Below are positions 17,136 to 25,654 of a stretch of 64,000 nt of DNA, piece by piece. Source of the DNA: Sphingopyxis sp. (lineage in GTDB: Bacteria > Pseudomonadota > Alphaproteobacteria > Sphingomonadales > Sphingomonadaceae); NCBI RefSeq assembly GCF_025869345.1, contig NZ_JAOZVW010000152.1:1-64000 (forward strand), written 5' to 3'. Position numbers and translations under genes: made by a program. The notes under the pieces were generated by a model. The model did not search any database and had not been told where the DNA came from. It worked only from the letters and a program-made list of their open reading frames with translations. The stretch's first letter is position 1, and every line of letters begins with the position of its first letter.

Positions 17136-17741
17136 ATGGACATGCAACATGCCTCGGCGAAACCGATCGATCGTCTGCTCGATGAAATCGCAAGATGCGA
17201 CGCATGTTCGGCGCAGCTTTCTCACGGCGTCCGGCCGGTTCTCCAAGCGTCGGCGACCGCACGCCTGCTGATTGCGAGCCAGGCACCGGGTTCAAAAGTC
17301 CATAAGTCAGGCATTCCCTTTTCCGACCGGTCGGGTGACCGGCTGCGCGAATGGACCGGACTCTCATCGGACAAATTTTACGATCCGGCTCTGGTAGCGA
17401 TTGTGCCGATGGGGTTTTGTTACCCAGGACGGGGCCAGGCTGGCGACGCGCCGCCGCGGCCGGAATGCGCGCCGCTATGGCGTGACCGCCTTCTGAGCGC
17501 GCTTTCGGCCGTTCGCCTGACGCTCCTGGTGGGCAGCTATGCACAGAACGCCGTGCTCGGCCTCGGAACGGTCGGCGACCGCGTCCGCCGTTATCGCGAC
17601 TTCCTGCCTCACTATTTTCCGCTTCCGCACCCCTCGTGGCGGTCGCAGGTCTGGATGCGGCAAAATCCATGGTTCGAGATCGAGCTTCTCCCGGAACTGC
17701 GGCGGTGCGTCACCGCGGCCCTGCCGACGGACGGCGAGTGA
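17136..17741 (+). CDS. Uracil-DNA glycosylase family protein
   Basis: A 201-residue member of the UDG superfamily of the small single-domain type. It has the CDACS cysteine motif near residues 21-25, the nucleotide-pocket loop SQAPGSKVHKSGIPFSD near 50-66, and HPSW near 170-173. Family members remove uracil or related damaged bases, but this subgroup is poorly characterised and its activity is not shown by sequence alone. It is followed at once by a DUF488 gene on the same strand. An alternative ATG lies 6 bp downstream. Confidence 0.8.
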   Translation: MDMQHASAKPIDRLLDEIARCDACSAQLSHGVRPVLQASATARLLIASQAPGSKVHKSGIPFSDRSGDRLREWTGLSSDKFYDPALVAIVPMGFCYPGRGQAGDAPPRPECAPLWRDRLLSALSAVRLTLLVGSYAQNAVLGLGTVGDRVRRYRDFLPHYFPLPHPSWRSQVWMRQNPWFEIELLPELRRCVTAALPTDGE

Positions 17742-17749
17742 GCCGCGCG

Positions 17750-18280
17750 ATGTTACCAATCTTCACGATCGGCCATTCGACACGGCCGATCGAAACCTTC
17801 ATTGCTATGCTGCGCGATGCCGGAGTGACGATGCTGGCGGACGTGCGCTCGATTCCGAAGTCGCGGACGAATCCTGACTATAATCTCGCCACGCTGCCCG
17901 AGACCTTGGCGCCCTATCAAATCGGGCACATTCATATCGCCGAACTCGGCGGCCGCCGCCCGCGGCAGCCCGGGGTCGATCCGGCGCTTAATGCCTTCTG
18001 GCAGAACCAGAGCTTCCGCAATTATGCCGACTATGCCTTCTCGAAGTCCTTCGGGACCGGCTATCGGCGTCTCCTCGATCTCAGCGCAAAGCAGCGCTGC
18101 GCGATCATGTGCGCTGAAGCTGTCTGGTGGCGATGCCATCGGCGGATCATCGGGGATTATCTTCTAAGCGACGGACGCGAGGTGCTGCATTTGATGGCGC
18201 CGGGGCGAACCGAGCGCGCGAAGCTTACCGCCGCTGCACGCCCGGAAGGTGGCCATCTTGTTTATCCGCCGGAACGATGA
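17750..18280 (+). CDS. DUF488 family protein
   Basis: A 176-residue DUF488 protein. Diagnostic motifs are FTIGHSTR at the N-terminus, LADVRSIPKSRTNP near 33-46, and CAEAVWWRCHRRII near 122-135. The last resembles the Cys/His cluster common to the family, whose biochemical role is unknown. The start is taken as the ATG at 17750. A GTG at 17738 overlapping the stop of the UDG gene would extend it by four residues. The close spacing suggests co-transcription with the UDG-like gene. Confidence 0.82.
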   Translation: MLPIFTIGHSTRPIETFIAMLRDAGVTMLADVRSIPKSRTNPDYNLATLPETLAPYQIGHIHIAELGGRRPRQPGVDPALNAFWQNQSFRNYADYAFSKSFGTGYRRLLDLSAKQRCAIMCAEAVWWRCHRRIIGDYLLSDGREVLHLMAPGRTERAKLTAAARPEGGHLVYPPER

Positions 18281-18593
18281 TCATCCGCGGTACTACGAAG
18301 AGCGGGCTTGCTGGCCTGGGGCCGGAGGCGCGATGGTGACTTGGCGATGGGGGTTGAATTGCGCGACTGCAATCTTGGGAGTGCCTGTTGGGACGACCAA
18401 CTGCGGCAACGCCTGCTTCCTTTTTATCGGTGCTCCAAACCGGTCCGACCGCAAGCGGCCAACTGCCGCGGTGGGTTGTGCTCGCCGCATTGCGCTCGTT
18501 CGACGGCGGCAGCGGGGAGCGCGCACCCGACCCGTGATCGGCAACAACGTCGTGGTGCCGTGCGGAGGCTTGCTGTCGACGGCGGAAAGATGA
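18281..18593. other. Convergent intergenic gap
   Basis: This 313-bp gap lies between the DUF488 gene (plus) and the GNAT gene (minus). Short open frames are present but none has a domain, a ribosome site or composition that supports a gene. I see no strong hairpin with a T-tract. Confidence 0.4.
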
Positions 18594-19502
18594 TCATCGT
18601 GTTGGTGCGCTATCGCTGCTCCTGCCTTCGATGATGCGAACGAACCGGTAGCTCTTCTGCTCGAATTTCAGCGACCGGAAGAAATTATGGGCATTGTTGA
18701 CCATGATGTCGCTCATCGCCTCGATCTCACGGCATCCTGCCTTGGCGATCGCGCCTTCGGCAGCGGACAGCAACGCGGTCCCGACCCCGCTGCGCCGCTC
18801 GGGCTTGTCGACGAGCAGGAGCGTGATGCGGCCGATTGGCCCGCGCTGGATCGTCGGCACGACCGCCCAGGCACAGCAACCGATCACCGCGCCTTGCTCG
18901 GCGACCAGCAATTGTCCCCGGGATTTGCGCAGCAACTCCATATTCGCGGTAACGCGAGCCTTGTCGGCTTTGGGTCCGGCCAGTTGATTCATCAGCTTCG
19001 CAACCGGAGCGGCATCGGCGGTCTTCGCCGGACGCACGACGAGGTTTTTCTCGGGCGGGGGAGGCTCTTTCGGGACGATGCGCAGTGCGGGTTTCGCACG
19101 TGCTGGACGGTCGGCCGGTAGCGGTTCTCTGCGGGCCGGCGCTTTGGGCACCTCGACCTGGCTGCGGCGTGGGGATGACGATGTTCTCCGACGCATCGGG
19201 CCTTCGTCATCAGGGCGATCAGCAACAGCTATTTTCTTCTTGAGCGTCTTGGCATCGGGTGTCGTCTCGGCCGAAAGCTTCCAGCTGCTGAGCGTGCCAC
19301 CGCGCAAATATTCCTCGACCTCCTCAGCCGACGCGGTGAGGCCAGCCTCGCCAATCCCGAGCAATGGCTTTCCGGACGCGTTGGTCAGACCGTATTTGCC
19401 GTAATCGCCGACCCCGGGCGTGCGCTTGCGCGAGCGGACGAGCTTCATCCCGCGATGCTCGGCCATTGCGCGGAGTTCGTCAGGTCCGATCTCTTCCTTC
19501 AT
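18594..19502 (-). CDS. GNAT acetyltransferase with N-terminal extension
   Basis: A 302-residue protein. The first 75 residues form a small conserved-looking module (IGPDELRAMAEHRG, then KYGLTNASGKPLLGIG). A basic Pro/Arg-rich linker (about 100-155) follows. The C-terminal half (about 155-295) is a GNAT domain with the acetyl-CoA loop RRSGVGTALL and the late NNAHNFFRSLKFEQKSYRF. Substrate unknown. The ATG at 19502 is preferred because the upstream part of the frame is not domain-like. It sits beside KTSC, Ku and LigD genes, so it may modify a DNA-bound or repair protein. That is inferred from location alone. Confidence 0.8.
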   Translation of the reverse strand: MKEEIGPDELRAMAEHRGMKLVRSRKRTPGVGDYGKYGLTNASGKPLLGIGEAGLTASAEEVEEYLRGGTLSSWKLSAETTPDAKTLKKKIAVADRPDDEGPMRRRTSSSPRRSQVEVPKAPARREPLPADRPARAKPALRIVPKEPPPPEKNLVVRPAKTADAAPVAKLMNQLAGPKADKARVTANMELLRKSRGQLLVAEQGAVIGCCAWAVVPTIQRGPIGRITLLLVDKPERRSGVGTALLSAAEGAIAKAGCREIEAMSDIMVNNAHNFFRSLKFEQKSYRFVRIIEGRSSDSAPTR

Positions 19503-19564
19503 TGCCGTGCGCTCGCCATGCGGGTTGCTGGGGAACATCGCGCCGGTGAATGCGCTGTGTTGCC

Positions 19565-19807
19565 ATGCGCGCACATCAATTTCCCAAAAGCTCGATCATC
19601 GACCGGATCATCTACGACGACGAGGCCCGCACATTGTGCATATCCTTCCGCGGGACGGGTAAGTATATCTATGAGGGCGTGCCCGCGGCGCTGTTCGAGG
19701 CATTCTGCCGCGCGGCTTCGGCGGGAAGCTTCTTCAACGAGCGTATCAAGGATCGCTATCGCTTCCGGCGCGATCCCGAGCGGCGGAGGTTCGGCCCGAA
19801 CGCCTGA
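19565..19807 (+). CDS. KTSC domain protein
   Basis: An 80-residue protein that is essentially one KTSC domain: FPKSSIIDRIIYDDEA, then GKYIYEGVP, and a C-terminal GSFFNERIKDRY. The domain is a short fold named for a Lys-Thr-Ser-Cys-like start. The proposed role is nucleic-acid binding, but evidence is thin. The gene lies convergent to the Ku gene, 31 bp away, and divergent from the GNAT gene. An ATG 15 bp upstream is in frame. Neither has a strong ribosome site. Confidence 0.78.
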   Translation: MRAHQFPKSSIIDRIIYDDEARTLCISFRGTGKYIYEGVPAALFEAFCRAASAGSFFNERIKDRYRFRRDPERRRFGPNA

Positions 19808-19838
19808 CTGGGTCGGCATGTCGGGCTCGCCCGTACGC

Positions 19839-20714
19839 TCAGGCGCGCTTGCGCGTCGGCGCCTTCGCGGGCGCCTTCTTCGCGGCAGCCTTGGCCGGCG
19901 ATTTTTTCGCGGCAGGCTTTGCCTTGCTGCCGTCGCCGATCGATTTCTTGAGCGCCGCCATCAGGTCTACGACGTTGGAGCCGCGTGTCTCCTTGTCGCC
20001 GTCTGCGCTCTCGATATTGAGTGTCTTGCCCTTCTTCTTGCGGTCGATCAGGTCCCGCAGCGCCTCGACATAACGGTCGTGGAAATCGCTCGCGTCGAAC
20101 TTGCCGGTCTTCTTGTCGATCAGTGTCGTCGCCAGATCGAGCAGTTCCTCGTCCGGGTCGCCGTCGCCGATATCGCGGAAATAGCTCGCCGCCTTGTTGA
20201 CCTCGTCCGCGTAACGTAGCGTCTCCATCACGAGGCCGCGCCCGCACGCCTTGATGCTGACGACATATTCTCGCCCGCGCATCGCAAGCTGGCCGAGCCC
20301 GACCTTGTTGCTGCGGCGAAGCGCCTCGCGCAGCACGATGAAGGCTTCCTCGGCGAGATCGTCGGCAGGGACGACATAATAGGGTTTTTCGAAGTAGATT
20401 TCGTCGATGTCCTGCGCCTCGACGAACTGGGTGAGTTCGAGCGTTTTCTTGCTCTCTAGCTTAACGCCCTCGATCTCCTCCTCGTCGAGTAGGACATATT
20501 CGCCCTTCGCATATTCGAAGCCTTTGACGATCTCGTCGACGTCGACCGGGCCGATGCCCGGCACGACCTTTTCATATTTGATGCGCTGGCCCGACGGTTC
20601 GTGAATTTGGTTGAACGCGATCGTCGCGCCGCTCTTGGTTGCCGAATAGATTTCGACCGGGATCGAAACCAGCGCCAAGCGGATCTGGCCTTTCCAATAG
20701 GGTCGTGCAGCCAT
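19839..20714 (-). CDS. ku: Ku protein (bacterial NHEJ)
   Basis: A 291-residue bacterial Ku homodimer subunit. It begins MAARPYWKGQIRLALVSIPV, the standard Ku start, and spans the Ku core (IKYEKVVPG, YVLLDEEEIEGVKLES, ALRRSNKVGLGQLAMRGRE) to about residue 250. A Lys/Ala/Pro-rich C-terminal tail (PAAKKSPAKAAAKKAP) likely binds DNA. Ku holds broken ends and recruits LigD, whose gene lies 2.4 kb away on the same strand. The ATG at 20714 follows an AAAGGA ribosome site; the longer open frame upstream is non-coding. Confidence 0.95.
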   Translation of the reverse strand: MAARPYWKGQIRLALVSIPVEIYSATKSGATIAFNQIHEPSGQRIKYEKVVPGIGPVDVDEIVKGFEYAKGEYVLLDEEEIEGVKLESKKTLELTQFVEAQDIDEIYFEKPYYVVPADDLAEEAFIVLREALRRSNKVGLGQLAMRGREYVVSIKACGRGLVMETLRYADEVNKAASYFRDIGDGDPDEELLDLATTLIDKKTGKFDASDFHDRYVEALRDLIDRKKKGKTLNIESADGDKETRGSNVVDLMAALKKSIGDGSKAKPAAKKSPAKAAAKKAPAKAPTRKRA

Positions 20715-21184
20715 GATTTTTTCCTTTGAACCAGATTCCTTCAATCCGCGATGCAGGCGGACGTTCCGCGCTATGGCCTGCTGAATCCGGAGTTCGCCCA
20801 CTGAGGCGGTAAAATCTCGATCAACTCCGGCAGCAAAGTCTCTGTGTGGGCCGATCCGATATGAGCGTAGAAACATCAGGCGGCGCCGTGCGCGCCGCGA
20901 CCCGCCAGGCACCATTGGCATGGCTTCCCGCAGCAGAACTGCCGCGTGCCCTGACTAGGTGTTTTTGCCGCGACCGTTGGAATCTTCTCTATTCGGCCGC
21001 GCGCGGCGACGGCCATCCCGCGCTCGACTTGCCAGGCCTCCTTGCGGACGATCGATCGACAGCAGCAATCCAATGATATGATTCCCCTAGTCCGAGTCAA
21101 CGGAGTCAGGCCCGTGCGCGTTTCTGGAACTTCTGGACCCTAGGCCGGGTCCAGCGTCGTCGAGGGACAGAGAGGAGACAGGCG
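20715..21184. other. Divergent intergenic region, 470 bp
   Basis: The gap lies between Ku (minus) and the small Lys-rich gene (plus). It must hold both promoters. An 8-bp inverted repeat at 21133-21154 precedes the plus-strand gene. The open frames here lack domains and I do not call any. Confidence 0.4.
21133..21154. repeat. 8-bp inverted repeat
   Basis: CTGGACCC and GGGTCCAG arms flank a 6-bp loop (TAGGCC), ending 30 bp before the start of the small Lys-rich gene. There is no T-tract, so it is more likely an operator or leader hairpin than a terminator. Confidence 0.4.
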
Positions 21185-21493
21185 ATGCCGCGCGGTGACA
21201 AATCGAGCTATACTGACAAGCAGAAGCGCGAGGCCGCGCAAATCGAGGAAAGCTATGAAGAGCGCGGCGTCGGCAAGAAGGAAGCGGAGAGTCAGGCCTG
21301 GGCGACCGTGAACAAGGAATCGGATGGCGGCAACAAATCGGGCTCGGGCCGCGGGAAGAAGGATACGCACGTGTCGGCGCGCAAAGGAGGCCGCAAGAGC
21401 GGCACAAGCCAGAGCGCCGCATCACGTTCGGTCGCGGCGAAGAAGGGGTGGGAAACGCCGCCGCTGCTCAAAAGGCTGAAACGGATGCGGTAA
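21185..21493 (+). CDS. Small Lys/Arg/Ser-rich protein
   Basis: A 102-residue, strongly basic, low-complexity protein. The N-terminus (KSSYTDKQKREAAQIEESYE, then GKKEAESQAWATVNK) matches a small family often annotated as plasmid stabilisation protein, with no proven function. The remainder (about 50-95) is Gly/Lys/Ser-rich and probably disordered. The leader AGAGGAGACAGGCG provides a good ribosome site. Its location among stress-response genes suggests a stress or nucleoid role, but this is not shown by sequence. Confidence 0.75.
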   Translation: MPRGDKSSYTDKQKREAAQIEESYEERGVGKKEAESQAWATVNKESDGGNKSGSGRGKKDTHVSARKGGRKSGTSQSAASRSVAAKKGWETPPLLKRLKRMR

Positions 21494-21518
21494 ACGCGAT
21501 ACAGTCTTAGTGTGCAGA

Positions 21519-21710
21519 TCAGTCGATGCCGACGGGACTCTGCATCTTGACGTCGTCGCCGCTTATCTCCCCATCCTCCGGGCCGCTACCGTCGTCCGGT
21601 CGCTCGCTCACGACCCCGCCGCGGTTTTCGATCTCTTGCCCCTCGATCTTTTCGCTGCATCCTGCCAGCACTAGCGCCAGCGGCACGCACGACAATGTGA
21701 TTACCCGCAT
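21519..21710 (-). CDS. Small lipoprotein
   Basis: A 63-residue predicted lipoprotein. MRVITLSCVPLALVLAGCSE contains a signal peptide with a lipobox (LAGC) at residues 15-18, so the mature protein begins at Cys18 and would be lipid-anchored. The 45-residue mature part is acidic and Gly-rich, with no domain. GGAGG lies upstream of the ATG. Function unknown. Confidence 0.6.
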   Translation of the reverse strand: MRVITLSCVPLALVLAGCSEKIEGQEIENRGGVVSERPDDGSGPEDGEISGDDVKMQSPVGID

Positions 21711-21818
21711 CGCCTACCTGCCTCCGCGACCAGCGGGAAGGCGGAATGCCAGCATCTGTCGCATCTCTTCGAATCCCCGATATGACCTTTGGTTCCGGCT
21801 CCATGATAACTGCGTCCG

Positions 21819-22252
21819 TCACGCCTCGGTTTGGCCGGCGCGAAGGCCGCGCGTCGTCGGTCGCAGCGCGTCGTAGCGCGGAAGCCCGTCGATCGGCTGC
21901 GCCCAGGCGGGCGCCGATGCGGCGTAAAGATGGAAGGCGGGCTGTACCGCTTCCGGGTCGTCGAGCGAGCCGGCCGCGATATCGATTTCGAGTGGTTGAT
22001 GGGCGACATGGATCGTCAGCGGGTGCTGCAGTCGATACGGTAAGTTCGCATGCCAAAGTCGGTCGACGCAAACCGGCCGACACGATCATCGCCTTGAGTG
22101 AGCCTATAGTGGGCAAGCGCGACGGTCGTGAAGACCATGCCTCCCGACCCCGACAGGCGCTGGCACAGCTGGCAATGGCACCACCCGGCGTCATAGGGCT
22201 CCGCGTCAAGGCGGTAGCGGATCTGTCCGCATGCGCAGCCGCCGGTCAGCAT
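21819..22252 (-). pseudogene. Frameshifted GFA (CENP-V-like) family gene
   Basis: A glutathione-dependent formaldehyde-activating (GFA)-like gene split by a frameshift. The first frame (22252 to 22016) encodes the zinc motifs CACGQIRY and CHCQLCQR and stops after DCSTR. The remainder is read in the adjacent frame from about 22024 to the TGA at 21819-21821: LTIHVAHQPLEIDI, then PAFHLYAASAPAW and GLPRYDAL, the normal GFA C-terminus. One missing base near 22019-22024 accounts for the shift. The second zinc motif, normally CxxCGT, reads RIDCST, which supports real decay and not only a sequencing error. Confidence 0.75.
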
Positions 22253-22261
22253 CTTGCGGTC

Positions 22262-23092
22262 CTAATCTGTCGACGCATCGCCGCTTCCTTTCGCTGTCTT
22301 GCCGATACGCGTGCGGCGCGCTTCGCCGAGTTCGATCCACGCCGGGGCGTGATCGCTCGTCTTCTCCCAGCCGCGAGGGCGCGTATCGACGCCGGCAGCC
22401 CTGAGGCGCTTCGTCGCGGCCTTGTTGAGGAGGAGATGGTCGATGCGGATGCCGGCGTTGCGCTCGAACGACTGCCGCCAGTAGGCCCAGAAGCTGTAGA
22501 TGCGCTCGTCAGGATGGAGGTGGCGGATCGCGTCGGTCCAGCCTTGCCCGAGCAGCTCTTGATAGGCGGCGCGTGCTTCGGGGGAAAAGAGTGCGTCCTT
22601 CTTCCAATTGTCGGGCTTGTAGACATCCTCGTCGGTCGGGATCAGATTATAGTCGCCGCATGCGACGACGGGTGCTTCGAGATCGTACAGCGTCCCGAGA
22701 TGCGCGTGCAGCCGCGCCATCCACCGGAGCTTGTAGTCGAACTTGGGTCCCGGCCAGGGATTGCCGTTCGGAAGGTAGAAGCCGGCGATCAGGACGCCGC
22801 CGACCGCCGCCTCGATATAGCGGCTCTGCTCGTCGTCCGGGTCGCCCGGAAGCCCGCGCCGCGTCTCGTGGATTTCGCCGACACGGCTCAGCATCGCGAC
22901 CCCGTTCCAGCGGCTTTGCCCGTGCCAGATCACGTCATAGCCCGCATCGCGGATCGCTTTCTGGGGGAATTTCTCCTGCGGAACCTTCAGTTCCTGCAGG
23001 CAGACGATGTCGGGCTCGGCGAGCTTCAGCCATTTAAGGAGTATGGGAAGGCGGCCGTTGATCCCGTTCACATTATAGGTCGCGATCCTCAC
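22262..23092 (-). CDS. xth: Exodeoxyribonuclease III
   Basis: A 276-residue exonuclease III/AP endonuclease of the EEP family. The motifs are ATYNVNGINGR at the start, CLQELKVPQ with the metal-binding Glu near residue 34, GDYNLIPTDEDV near 148-159, and the C-terminal TSDHAPAWI with the catalytic Asp-His. It cuts at abasic sites and removes 3' blocks. The start is a GTG (23092) that overlaps the LigD stop by 4 bp (GTGA), so the two are coupled. LigD lacks an end-trimming phosphoesterase domain, so this enzyme might help clean ends, which is inference. Confidence 0.92.
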   Translation of the reverse strand: MRIATYNVNGINGRLPILLKWLKLAEPDIVCLQELKVPQEKFPQKAIRDAGYDVIWHGQSRWNGVAMLSRVGEIHETRRGLPGDPDDEQSRYIEAAVGGVLIAGFYLPNGNPWPGPKFDYKLRWMARLHAHLGTLYDLEAPVVACGDYNLIPTDEDVYKPDNWKKDALFSPEARAAYQELLGQGWTDAIRHLHPDERIYSFWAYWRQSFERNAGIRIDHLLLNKAATKRLRAAGVDTRPRGWEKTSDHAPAWIELGEARRTRIGKTAKGSGDASTD

Positions 23093-24984
23093 AGGTCGGG
23101 AAGCTCCTGCGCGGCGCGGCCCCAGCCTTGCAGTGCCTTCAGCGATGCCTGCTTGATCAGCTCTTTCGCGTCGGTGATGCGGAAATGCGACGGCTTGTCG
23201 ATCGTCTCCATCTCCTTCCAGCAGATCGGCGCCGCGACGGGGGCGCCTTCGCGCGCGCGCGCCGAATAAGGCATCACAGCGGTCGCCCCGCGCTGGTTGC
23301 GCAGATAATCGACGAAGATGCGGCCCTTGCGCTGCGCCTTCGGGAGCGCTGCGGTGAAATTGTCGGGATCGCTCTGCGCCACCGCCTGCGCGAGCCGGTG
23401 CGCGAAGTCTTTCACCTCGCCCCATTCGGCGCGCGGTACCAACGGCGCGATGACATGGACGCCCTTTCCGCCGGTGAGCATCGGGAAGGTCTCGAGCCCG
23501 ATCGATTTCAATATGTCGCGAAAGTGAAAGGCGGCCTTTCGCACCGCCTCGAAATCGAGACCCTCGTCGGGATCGAGGTCGAAAACGAGACGGTCGGCCT
23601 TTTCGACATCCTCGATCCGCGCGCCCCAGCCATGGAACTCGATCGTTCCCATCTGGACGCAGGTGAGCAACCCCTCGGGCGTATCCATATAGAGATAAGG
23701 CTCTTCCTCGCCGTCCTTCTCGACGATCGCGACCTGCTTGACGGCGTCGCCGAAGGCGCCGGCGTCATGCTTCTGGAAGAAGCATTTCTTCGCACGCCCC
23801 TGCGGGCAGCGGACGAGGCTGATGGGGCGCGAGCCCGCCCAAGGCAGCATGATCGGCGCGACGGCGGCATAGTAATCGGCAAGCGCGCCCTTGGTTAGAT
23901 TGGCCTCGGGGTAGATCACGCGGTCGCGGTTGCTGATCGGAACCGGGGACGCGGCACTGGCCTCGGACGTCTCGGCTTCGGTCTCGAGTACCACCGCTTC
24001 GGCCTTCTTGTCCTCGCGAAGCCCGAGATAGCTCGGATGCCGGAGCGTGCCCTCGCGGGTCATCTCGGTATAGGCGATCTCGGCGACGAGTTTCGGCTCG
24101 ATCCAGTGCGCGCCGCGCGTCTCTGGACGCGGGGCGGCGACCGTCGGCTCCTTGCGGGCAAGCGGCTTCATCAGCTCCTGGAGGCGAAAGAGTTCGGCGG
24201 TATCGAAACCCGTCCCGACTTTGCCGGCGTAGCGTAACTCGCCTTTCTCGTGGATGCCGAGCATCAGCGACCGAAAGCTGCGCGACTTGTCCGATGGCGT
24301 CCATCCGACGACGACAAATTCCTGACGCTTGATGCATTTGGTCTTCAGCCAGCTTCCGGCGCGCGAGCCGACATATCTCGCATCGGCCTTTTTCGAAATC
24401 ACACCTTCGAGCCCCGCGCTGCAGAAACTCGCGATCAGCTTTTCGCCGCTGCCCGTGATATGCTCGGAAAAGCGGATGCGCTTGCCCGCCTTGGGCAGGA
24501 TCCTCGCGAGCTTCGCCTTGCGCTCGACGAGCGGCAGCTGCACGAGGTCCACGCCGTCGAGTTCGAGCAGGTCGAACGCAAAATAATCGATCGCATCGGG
24601 CGAAGATTTGAGCGCATTCTGGAGCGACTGGAAATTGGACCGGCCGTCGGCATCGAGCACCACGGCCTCGCCGTCGATGAGCGCGGACCTGACCTTGAGC
24701 CCGGCAGCCGCTTCGAGCAACGGCGCAAATTTTTCGGACCAATCGAGGCCCGATCGCGTATAGGCGCGTGCCTCGCGGCCGCCGATGGCGATCAGCAGCC
24801 GGTAGCCATCATATTTCATCTCGTGCAACCACCCGTTCCCGGCGGGAACCCTGTCAACGAGCGTGGCGAGCTGGACGGCGCGGAAGGGAGGCGGCTTTAA
24901 GCCTTGTGGTGCGGCTTTGGTAGCTCTCCGCCGTGGCTTCGGGGAAGCGCCTCCGCGAGGCGACGGGCGGGTTGCTGCAGCCAT
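23089..24984 (-). CDS. ligD: DNA ligase D (ligase plus polymerase domains)
   Basis: A 631-residue LigD with two of the usual three domains. The ATP-dependent ligase domain (about 30-330) has the nucleophile K57 in EMKYDGYR and motif GVISKKADARYVG. The primase-polymerase domain (about 350-620) contains RPISLVRCPQGR, FFQKHDAG, FDLDPDEGLD with the metal-binding aspartates, and TGGKGVHVIAPL. The N-terminal phosphoesterase domain of many LigD proteins is absent; the first 30 residues are just a basic tail. It acts with Ku in non-homologous end joining. It is the first gene of an operon with xth. Confidence 0.94.
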   Translation of the reverse strand: MAAATRPSPRGGASPKPRRRATKAAPQGLKPPPFRAVQLATLVDRVPAGNGWLHEMKYDGYRLLIAIGGREARAYTRSGLDWSEKFAPLLEAAAGLKVRSALIDGEAVVLDADGRSNFQSLQNALKSSPDAIDYFAFDLLELDGVDLVQLPLVERKAKLARILPKAGKRIRFSEHITGSGEKLIASFCSAGLEGVISKKADARYVGSRAGSWLKTKCIKRQEFVVVGWTPSDKSRSFRSLMLGIHEKGELRYAGKVGTGFDTAELFRLQELMKPLARKEPTVAAPRPETRGAHWIEPKLVAEIAYTEMTREGTLRHPSYLGLREDKKAEAVVLETEAETSEASAASPVPISNRDRVIYPEANLTKGALADYYAAVAPIMLPWAGSRPISLVRCPQGRAKKCFFQKHDAGAFGDAVKQVAIVEKDGEEEPYLYMDTPEGLLTCVQMGTIEFHGWGARIEDVEKADRLVFDLDPDEGLDFEAVRKAAFHFRDILKSIGLETFPMLTGGKGVHVIAPLVPRAEWGEVKDFAHRLAQAVAQSDPDNFTAALPKAQRKGRIFVDYLRNQRGATAVMPYSARAREGAPVAAPICWKEMETIDKPSHFRITDAKELIKQASLKALQGWGRAAQELPDL

Positions 24985-25077
24985 GGTGTCTAGACCGACA
25001 GGCGCGGCTTTCGTTCCGCGCCGGGCCGCTCGGGTCGCGGCAGGCTGCAGTCGATGACGAAAAGCGCGAGGGTTAGC

Positions 25078-25102
25078 GCAACTTCATCACTGACGGATCG
25101 TT
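25078..25102 (+). promoter_or_regulatory. EcfG-like stress promoter
   Basis: GCAAC-N16-CGTT, one base from the alphaproteobacterial general-stress sigma EcfG consensus (GGAAC-N16/17-CGTT), about 40 bp upstream of the hemerythrin-type gene start. The same variant occurs at 30560-30584. Confidence 0.45.
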
Positions 25103-25142
25103 TCCCTTTTCGACTGCGGGCGGGTCAAAAATGGAGACTGCA

Positions 25143-25643
25143 ATGAAACCCGTTGATTTGGACGCCACGCATATCCTTGCCGCCGACCATCGCACCGTCG
25201 AAGGACTGTTCGAACAATTCGAGAAGGCTTCGGGTTCGGACAAGAAGGGAAAGCTCGCCAAGCAGATTTGCACCGAGCTCAAGATCCACGCCCAGATCGA
25301 GGAGGAAGTTTTCTATCCGGCGCTCAAGGGCAAGATCGACGACGATCTTCTGAAGGAAGCGTGGGTCGAGCATGACGGCGCAAAGGTTCTGATCAACGAC
25401 ATCGAGGCGTCGAGCCCCGATGACGAATTTTTCGATGCCAAGGTCACGGTGCTGTCTGAAGAAATCAAGCATCATGTTCGCGAAGAAGAGAAGCAGCAGG
25501 ACAATATGTTTCAGCAGGCGCGCGCTGCCGACGTCGACCTCGAGGCGCTCGGACAGGCGATGCTCGCGCGCAAGGAGGAGCTGAAAGCGCAGGCTGACAG
25601 TAGCGGGTTGCCGCCTGCCGAGCTGGCCACCCTCACGGCCTGA
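25143..25643 (+). CDS. Hemerythrin HHE domain protein
   Basis: A 166-residue four-helix hemerythrin-type protein. Iron ligands are visible as LAADHRTVEGLFEQFE, KIHAQIEEEVFYPAL, WVEHDGAKVL and IKHHVREEE, which fits a di-iron site. These cytosolic proteins are linked to oxygen, NO or oxidative-stress sensing or storage. The C-terminal third is Ala/Glu-rich. The ATG at 25143 is chosen because GGAG precedes it at the right distance; the ATG at 25131 lacks a ribosome site. An EcfG-like promoter lies upstream. Confidence 0.87.
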   Translation: MKPVDLDATHILAADHRTVEGLFEQFEKASGSDKKGKLAKQICTELKIHAQIEEEVFYPALKGKIDDDLLKEAWVEHDGAKVLINDIEASSPDDEFFDAKVTVLSEEIKHHVREEEKQQDNMFQQARAADVDLEALGQAMLARKEELKAQADSSGLPPAELATLTA

Positions 25644-25654
25644 GGAGAGGTGCG

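Noticed and set aside
18249-18634. Plus-strand frames after the DUF488 gene
   Set aside because: No domain, no ribosome site, and Arg/Cys-rich shadow-like composition.
20758-20785. EcfG-like promoter for ku (GGAAC on the minus strand)
   Set aside because: The -35 element matches but no CGTT-like -10 element lies at 16 or 17 bp.
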